From contig SFIS01000024.1 of the NCBI GenBank assembly GCA_004555245.1, forward strand, positions 1-35,919: DNA of 35,919 nucleotides. The letters run 5' to 3'. Numbering within the stretch: the stretch's first letter is position 1; each line of letters opens with the position of its first letter. Source of the stretch: Bacteroidales bacterium (GTDB lineage Bacteria; Bacteroidota; Bacteroidia; Bacteroidales; Bacteroidaceae). The notes under the pieces were generated by a model, which saw only the letters and a program-made list of their open reading frames with translations, ran no database searches and was not told the DNA's origin. This document shows positions 31,788 to 35,919 of this stretch, piece by piece. Both the position numbers and the translations under genes were made by a program.

Positions 31788-32711
31788 TCATTTTCTGTCG
31801 AAGAGCTTGCGGCGCTCGTCGGCTGTCAGCGAATCGTAGCCGCTGCGTTTTATCTTCTCAAGGATGCGGTCTATCTCTTCCTGACGTTTCTCCTCCGTGC
31901 GGTTGCGCTCGTCTCTGTCGTAGGCGGAGCCGGAGTCTTTGCGGGCGGTGAAGGCGGCGGTGACTGACGCCCACCACTGTCTCAGACGGTCGGCGAGGCT
32001 TTTCTCTTCGCGTATCTCATAGCCGTCCCATCCTCCGAACGCCATGCGCCGCTCGTACTGCCGTCGCCATTGGCGGATGATGACCCACCCTATCGCCATG
32101 CCTCCGAGGTGTGCGACATGTGCCACTCCGTCGCCTGTCGTGCCGAGTGCGGAGAAGAGTTCGATGGCGGCGTAGATGCATACGAACCATTTGCCTTTTA
32201 TGGGTACGGGTAGCGGGAAGATGAAGATGCGCTCTTCGGGGTATGTCATGCCGAAACCGAGGAGGATGCCATAGACGGCTCCGGAGAATCCTACGGTGTT
32301 CCACAGGTTGATGTAGCTCGACATGGGCATCACCATGCCTTCGATGTTCACCGTGTCGTAGGCGGCAAGACCCTGCACGGCATAGGACACGAACTGCGCA
32401 CACTCCTGGAAGACGCCGGCTCCGACGCCGCAGGCGAGCGTGTAGTAGAGGAAGCGCCGGCTGCCCCAGGCGTTCTCGATGGTGCATCCGAACATCCAGA
32501 GGGCGAACATATTGAAGAAGAGGTGCGTGAAGCCTCCGTGCATGAACATATAGGTGAAGAGCTGGTAGATGTGGAAGTCGGGTGCGAGGAAGAAATGCAG
32601 CCCGAAGATGTCGTTCATATCTACGCCCTGGCCGCGCATGACATAGTATGCAAGGAAGGCGAGGACGTTAATGATCAGGAGATTTTTCGTTATCGGAGGT
32701 ATCTGTCTCAT
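31788..32711 (-). CDS. Rhomboid-family intramembrane serine protease
   Basis: A 307-residue inner-membrane protein with six hydrophobic segments in the first 215 residues. The catalytic dyad is visible as GFSG (S143) and AHLGGMAIG (H201). The oxyanion-side asparagine and histidine lie in HLFFNMFALWMFG (H63, N67). Rhomboids cut transmembrane helices within the bilayer. The C-terminal soluble tail of about 90 residues is strongly charged (ERNRTEEKRQEEIDRILEK) and probably helical. Substrate unknown. It is the first gene of a leftward pair with the EEP protein and is divergent from HU. Confidence 0.93.
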   Translation of the reverse strand: MRQIPPITKNLLIINVLAFLAYYVMRGQGVDMNDIFGLHFFLAPDFHIYQLFTYMFMHGGFTHLFFNMFALWMFGCTIENAWGSRRFLYYTLACGVGAGVFQECAQFVSYAVQGLAAYDTVNIEGMVMPMSSYINLWNTVGFSGAVYGILLGFGMTYPEERIFIFPLPVPIKGKWFVCIYAAIELFSALGTTGDGVAHVAHLGGMAIGWVIIRQWRRQYERRMAFGGWDGYEIREEKSLADRLRQWWASVTAAFTARKDSGSAYDRDERNRTEEKRQEEIDRILEKIKRSGYDSLTADERRKLFDRK

Positions 32712-32828
32712 AAGTGTGTAAGTGTCTTTGGTTTATGCCGCAGAAGGAGTTCCGCAGCCACGAAACGTAGTGGCAGAGGCTGCGCCGCGTGTGTGTGCGT
32801 TAACGGCTGATGTCTGCAAAACTTTGCA

Positions 32829-32836
32829 CAAAATTA
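32829..32836 (-). promoter_or_regulatory. -7 box of the rhomboid gene
   Basis: The minus strand reads TAATTTTG, matching TAnnTTTG, about 118 bases before the start codon. No -33 TTG is seen. Confidence 0.42.
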
Positions 32837-32919
32837 CGAAAAAACTTACGAAAAAGCCCATATCACATAAGAAAACACACTTTTTTCGCTGATTTTAATA
32901 ACTTTTTTGACAATTTTGT

Positions 32920-32949
32920 TTGTATTCTAAAACTTTAATGCTAAATTTG
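32920..32949 (+). promoter_or_regulatory. Promoter of the HU gene
   Basis: TTG (32920-32922), 19 bases, TAAATTTG (32942-32949): a full match to the Bacteroidota promoter consensus. The leader is about 50 bases and AT-rich, as expected for a highly expressed gene. Confidence 0.65.
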
Positions 32950-33005
32950 CGGTTGAAAATGTGGAGAATTTTCTTATACTATAAACATATTATCATTTTT
33001 ATTTT

Positions 33006-33275
33006 ATGAACAAGTCAGAATTGATTGAGAAAATTGCAGCTAATGCAGGTCTCACAAAGGCAGATTCGAAGAAAGCCCTTGATGCCACTCTCGCAGCCAT
33101 CAAGGATGCTCTCGCAGCCGACGAAAAGGTTGCTCTCGTAGGTTTTGGAACATTTGCTGTCAGCGAGCGTCCGGCACGCGAGGGTATCAATCCGGCAACA
33201 AAGGAGAAGATACAGATTGCAGCCAAGAAGGTTGCGAAGTTCAAGGCAGGTGCAGAGCTGAATGCAGCTCTCTGA
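33006..33275 (+). CDS. HU-family nucleoid DNA-binding protein
   Basis: An 89-residue HU protein of normal size. The N-terminal helices read MNKSELIEKIAANAGLTKAD. The saddle signature is VGFGTFAVSERPAREGINP, in which the proline (NP) intercalates into DNA. The end (KVAKFKAGAELN) is typical. HU binds and bends DNA without strong sequence preference and compacts the nucleoid. It has its own consensus promoter and a terminator 25 bases downstream, so it is a single-gene unit. Confidence 0.96.
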   Translation: MNKSELIEKIAANAGLTKADSKKALDATLAAIKDALAADEKVALVGFGTFAVSERPAREGINPATKEKIQIAAKKVAKFKAGAELNAAL

Positions 33276-33300
33276 TTCCCTTCCGCGGACATAAACGTAC

Positions 33301-33338
33301 AAAGGCGCTTCCCTGTGAAACGGGCAGTGCCTTTTTTT
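33301..33338 (+). terminator. Terminator after the HU gene
   Basis: Stem AAAGGCGCT/AGTGCCTTT (one G-T pair) with a loop of about 14 bases and a seven-base T-run. Confidence 0.8.
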
Positions 33339-33409
33339 GCGACATGCAGATGGCGTGACCGTGCGTCAGCCATCAGGACAGAAGAAGACGAAACATCAAA
33401 CCTTAGACT

Positions 33410-34222
33410 ATGAACAACCTTTTTTGTATTAAAGACTATGTGGTGGTGATAACAGGCGGCACCGGCATCCTGGGTCGCTGCATAGCGAAATATCTCGCCC
33501 TTGAAGGGGCAAAAGTCATCATCGGCGGCAGGAAAGCGGATGTCGGCAAGGAGATTGTTGACGACATCACCGCCGCAGGCGGCACAGCCGAGTTTGTAAA
33601 GATGGACGTGATGGACGCCGGGTCAGTGCAGGAGGCGTGCGACCATATCGTGGCGAAATACGGCAGAGTAGATACGCTGCTCAATGCGGCGGGCGGGAAT
33701 ATGCCGGGTGCCGTTGTCGGACCGGCGCAGACTTTCTTCGACCTCTCCGCCGAGCAGTTCCAGAGCGTGCTGAGCCTCAACCTGACCGGCACGGTCATCC
33801 CCACACAAATCTTCCTAAAGCCGATGGTGGAACAGGGCAAAGGCTCTGTCATCAACTTCTCGTCGATGTCGGCGTTCAGACCTCTCACACGCGTCTGCGG
33901 CTACAGCGCGGCGAAAGCCGGCATCAACAGCTTCACGGCATGGATGGCGCAGGAGGCGGCGAGGAAATTCGGCGAGGGCATACGCGTCAACGCCATAGCG
34001 CCGGGATTCTTCCTCACAGAACAGAACCGCACGCTGCTGACAAACCCCGACGGCACGTACACCGAGCGCGGGCAGGATGTCATAAGGCAGACACCGTTCT
34101 CGAGAATGGGCAAGCCGGAAGAGCTGTGCGGCACGATACACTATCTCATGTCAGACGCCTCGAAGTTCGTCACCGGCACAGTGGCCGTCGTCGATGGCGG
34201 ATTCAACGTCACGGCGATGTGA
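33410..34222 (+). CDS. SDR-family D-mannonate oxidoreductase (fructuronate reductase-like)
   Basis: A 270-residue classical short-chain dehydrogenase. It shows the cofactor loop TGGTGILG (15-22), the NAAGG motif, the catalytic serine in SSMSAF (about 151), Y165 and K169 in YSAAK, and PGFFLTEQNR after the active site. Because uxuA follows 46 bases later, it most likely reduces D-fructuronate to D-mannonate in glucuronate breakdown, the role played in E. coli by the unrelated long-chain dehydrogenase UxuB. The family fold is certain; the substrate is inferred from the neighbour. No promoter match is found in the 70 bases after the HU terminator. Confidence 0.85.
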   Translation: MNNLFCIKDYVVVITGGTGILGRCIAKYLALEGAKVIIGGRKADVGKEIVDDITAAGGTAEFVKMDVMDAGSVQEACDHIVAKYGRVDTLLNAAGGNMPGAVVGPAQTFFDLSAEQFQSVLSLNLTGTVIPTQIFLKPMVEQGKGSVINFSSMSAFRPLTRVCGYSAAKAGINSFTAWMAQEAARKFGEGIRVNAIAPGFFLTEQNRTLLTNPDGTYTERGQDVIRQTPFSRMGKPEELCGTIHYLMSDASKFVTGTVAVVDGGFNVTAM

Positions 34223-34268
34223 CAGAGACAATCCCCGAAAAGAACAACCAACCTTTCATCAAACACTT

Positions 34269-35591
34269 ATGGAACGAACATGGAGATGGTTTGGCAAGAA
34301 CGACAAGATCACACTTGCCATGCTGAAACAAATAGGTGTCGAGGGCATCGTCACCGCCCTGCACGACGTGCCTCTCGGCGAGGTGTGGAGCCGTGAGAAA
34401 ATCCGCGACCTCAGAGAGTATATCGAATCGTACGGAATGCGCTGGAGCGTTGTAGAATCGCTGCCCGTCACCGAGACGATAAAATACGGCGGCCCCGACC
34501 GCGACAGCCAGATTGAGGTGTACAAGGAATCGCTCGCCAACCTCGGAGAGGAAGGCATACACTGCGTGTGCTACAACTTCATGCCCGTGCTCGACTGGGC
34601 ACGCACCGACCTGCTGCACGCCAACCCCAACGGCGCAAGCAACCTCTACTTCAACTGGGCGGAATTTGCATACTTCGACATCTACATCCTGAAACGCGAA
34701 GGGGCGGAAGCCGAATGGCGGACTTTCCAGGACGAGCACGCCGGATGGAACCGCGACATCATCGCCGAGGCACAAGAGATACAGAAGAAGGCTACGCCTG
34801 CCTACGACCGCGAGCTGGTGGAGAACATCGTGATAAAGACGCAGGGCTTCGTCTCGGGCAACTTCAAGGAAGGCGACGAGCGTCCCGTAGAGCTCTTCCG
34901 CGACCTGCTCGCCCTCTACGACGGCGTGACGAAGGACATGCTGCGCCAGAACATGAAGACATGGCTCGAGGCCATCATGCCCGTATGCGACAAATACGAC
35001 ATCGACATGTGCGTACATCCGGACGACCCGCCGTTCCCCATTCTCGGACTGCCGCGCATCGTCAACTGCGACGCCGACATACAGTGGCTGCTCGATGCCG
35101 TGCCAAACGTACACAACGGACTGACATTCTGCGCCGGATCGCTGTCGGCAGGAGGACACAACGACCTCACGCCGCTGGCACAGAAGTATCACGACCGCAC
35201 GCATTTCGTACACCTCCGCTCGTGCCACATCTTCCCCAACGGCGACTTCACCGAAGCCTCGCACCTCGGCGGTCGCGCCGACCTGATAGAGCTGACACGC
35301 ATCTTCGAGAACGAAGAGCAGCGGCGCATCCTTCAGCGCGAGAGCGACACAGCCGACAACGGAGCCGCTGCTGACGGACAACCCGCGCCCTACCGCCGTC
35401 CGGGCAGGGCTATGCGGTTGCCGATGCGCGTCGATCACGGCATGACGATGCTCGGCGACGACGAGCGTGGCTACAACGCCGGCTACTCCTTCCTCGGACG
35501 TATGTTCGCCCTCGGACAGGTGCAGGGCATCATAGCCACTGTCGATCGCGAACTCGGCATACCCTTCTCACAACCCGGATTCTACGACTGA
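34269..35591 (+). CDS. uxuA: Mannonate dehydratase UxuA
   Basis: This enzyme dehydrates D-mannonate to 2-keto-3-deoxygluconate, the third step of glucuronate catabolism. The 440-residue TIM-barrel protein matches UxuA closely: MERTWRWFG at the start, VTALHDVPLGEVW, CYNFMPVLDWARTDL, the metal site region CVHPDDPPFPILGLPRIV, HLRSCHIFPNGDFTEASHLGG and MRVDHG near the end. I start at the ATG at 34269; the frame from 34194 overlaps the SDR gene and adds 25 untypical residues. E. coli UxuA is about 394 residues. Much of the extra length is a roughly 30-residue alanine/arginine/proline-rich insert before PMRVDHG (about 35328-35417), where E. coli has about nine residues. Confidence 0.95.
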   Translation: MERTWRWFGKNDKITLAMLKQIGVEGIVTALHDVPLGEVWSREKIRDLREYIESYGMRWSVVESLPVTETIKYGGPDRDSQIEVYKESLANLGEEGIHCVCYNFMPVLDWARTDLLHANPNGASNLYFNWAEFAYFDIYILKREGAEAEWRTFQDEHAGWNRDIIAEAQEIQKKATPAYDRELVENIVIKTQGFVSGNFKEGDERPVELFRDLLALYDGVTKDMLRQNMKTWLEAIMPVCDKYDIDMCVHPDDPPFPILGLPRIVNCDADIQWLLDAVPNVHNGLTFCAGSLSAGGHNDLTPLAQKYHDRTHFVHLRSCHIFPNGDFTEASHLGGRADLIELTRIFENEEQRRILQRESDTADNGAAADGQPAPYRRPGRAMRLPMRVDHGMTMLGDDERGYNAGYSFLGRMFALGQVQGIIATVDRELGIPFSQPGFYD

Positions 35592-35631
35592 GAAACGGCG
35601 GAAGAACTGTCCCACACACAATACAAGCATC

Positions 35632-35661
35632 ACCGGCAGCCATGAGCTGCCGGTTTTTTTT
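35632..35661 (+). terminator. Rho-independent terminator of the hexuronate operon
   Basis: Perfect nine-base arms ACCGGCAGC and GCTGCCGGT with a five-base loop and an eight-base T-run. Confidence 0.9.
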
Positions 35662-35811
35662 GCTATACAGAGACGGATGGAGGACAACGCAAAACGTTAA
35701 ACAATGCAAAAATAAGTTGACGTATCAGCAAGACATTGAAACCTGAAATTCGCGAGAATCACATGGAAACCGGCGGGGAGAGAAAAGGCGGCGTACAGAC
35801 GAATTATGGCG

Positions 35812-35819
35812 TATTTTTG
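35812..35819 (+). promoter_or_regulatory. -7-like box for a gene beyond the window
   Basis: TATTTTTG matches TAnnTTTG in an AT-rich stretch. There is no -33 TTG, and the downstream gene is outside the window. Confidence 0.3.
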
Positions 35820-35919
35820 CTAACCCAACTTTTACCATTTGAGTTTTTTTGAAAAAAGTTTTGTCTGAATATAAGCGAGTTAGGTCTTGAAATAGTGTAA
35901 AAGTGCAATGTAGAACACA

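Larger units (their letters stand above)
35592..35919. other. Intergenic tail with terminator and a possible promoter
   Basis: After the uxuA terminator no convincing gene is seen. A 29-codon frame from 35763 (METGGERKGGVQTNYGVF...) contains the -7-like box and is probably chance. Confidence 0.5.

Noticed and set aside
34209..35438. 409-codon minus-strand frame opposite uxuA
   Set aside because: Antisense shadow of uxuA with no recognisable domain.
35763..35852. 29-codon frame near the right edge
   Set aside because: Short, contains a -7-like promoter box, and no evidence of translation; more likely promoter DNA.

Overview
The window looks like a chromosomal segment of a Bacteroidales species. 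Evidence: two SusC-type receptors (one with its SusD), a one-protein hybrid two-component regulator, a fused SecDF, repeated TAnnTTTG-type -7 boxes with weak or absent Shine-Dalgarno sequences, and a moderately GC-rich coding style. Prevotellaceae or Muribaculaceae would fit, but the sequence alone does not settle the genus. No rRNA, tRNA, phage or CRISPR locus was recognised.

Layout. (1) 1-663, minus: the N-terminal part of a SusC/RagA receptor running off the left edge. (2) 1112-2479: tRNA methylthiotransferase MiaB. (3) 2497-4119: an island of small hairpins arranged as five ~90-bp composite units in both orientations, around a single-domain Y1 (IS200/REP-type) transposase at 3253-3705. 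(4) 4165-5373: a glutamate/dicarboxylate-type cation symporter. It converges on RNase R (5951-8095, minus) across a gene-free stretch with a strong terminator, a 22-bp tandem repeat and a long inverted repeat. (5) A 34-bp, nearly palindromic bidirectional promoter (8116-8149) separates RNase R from a plus-strand run: NAD-dependent reductase/epimerase, PAP2-type membrane enzyme, GT4 glycosyltransferase, GNAT-type acyltransferase, then a DASS-type anion transporter. The first four resemble a bacterial sphingolipid (ceramide) synthesis and head-group cluster.

(6) 14180-25685 is a compact fructan utilisation locus. It holds a hybrid two-component sensor with a sugar-binding periplasmic domain, SusC, SusD, a secreted GH32 fructanase, an MFS sugar importer and a PfkB fructokinase. 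The inferred flow is outer-membrane capture and import by SusC/SusD, hydrolysis in the periplasm by GH32, import of fructose by the MFS protein, phosphorylation by the kinase, and induction by the sensor. The sensor lacks the ATP-binding kinase domain and has a changed H-box, while its receiver and AraC domains look intact.

(7) 26220-27134: an AraC-family regulator, with a short upstream ORF. (8) 27272-32711, minus: fused SecDF, a membrane-anchored EEP-family hydrolase and a rhomboid protease. (9) 33006-33275: an HU-type nucleoid protein. (10) 33410-35591: a two-gene hexuronate operon, a D-mannonate oxidoreductase-like SDR followed by mannonate dehydratase UxuA, closed by a clear terminator.

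Most worth a second look: the hairpin/transposase island, the sensor without a kinase ATPase domain, the putative sphingolipid operon, and the symmetric bidirectional promoter.
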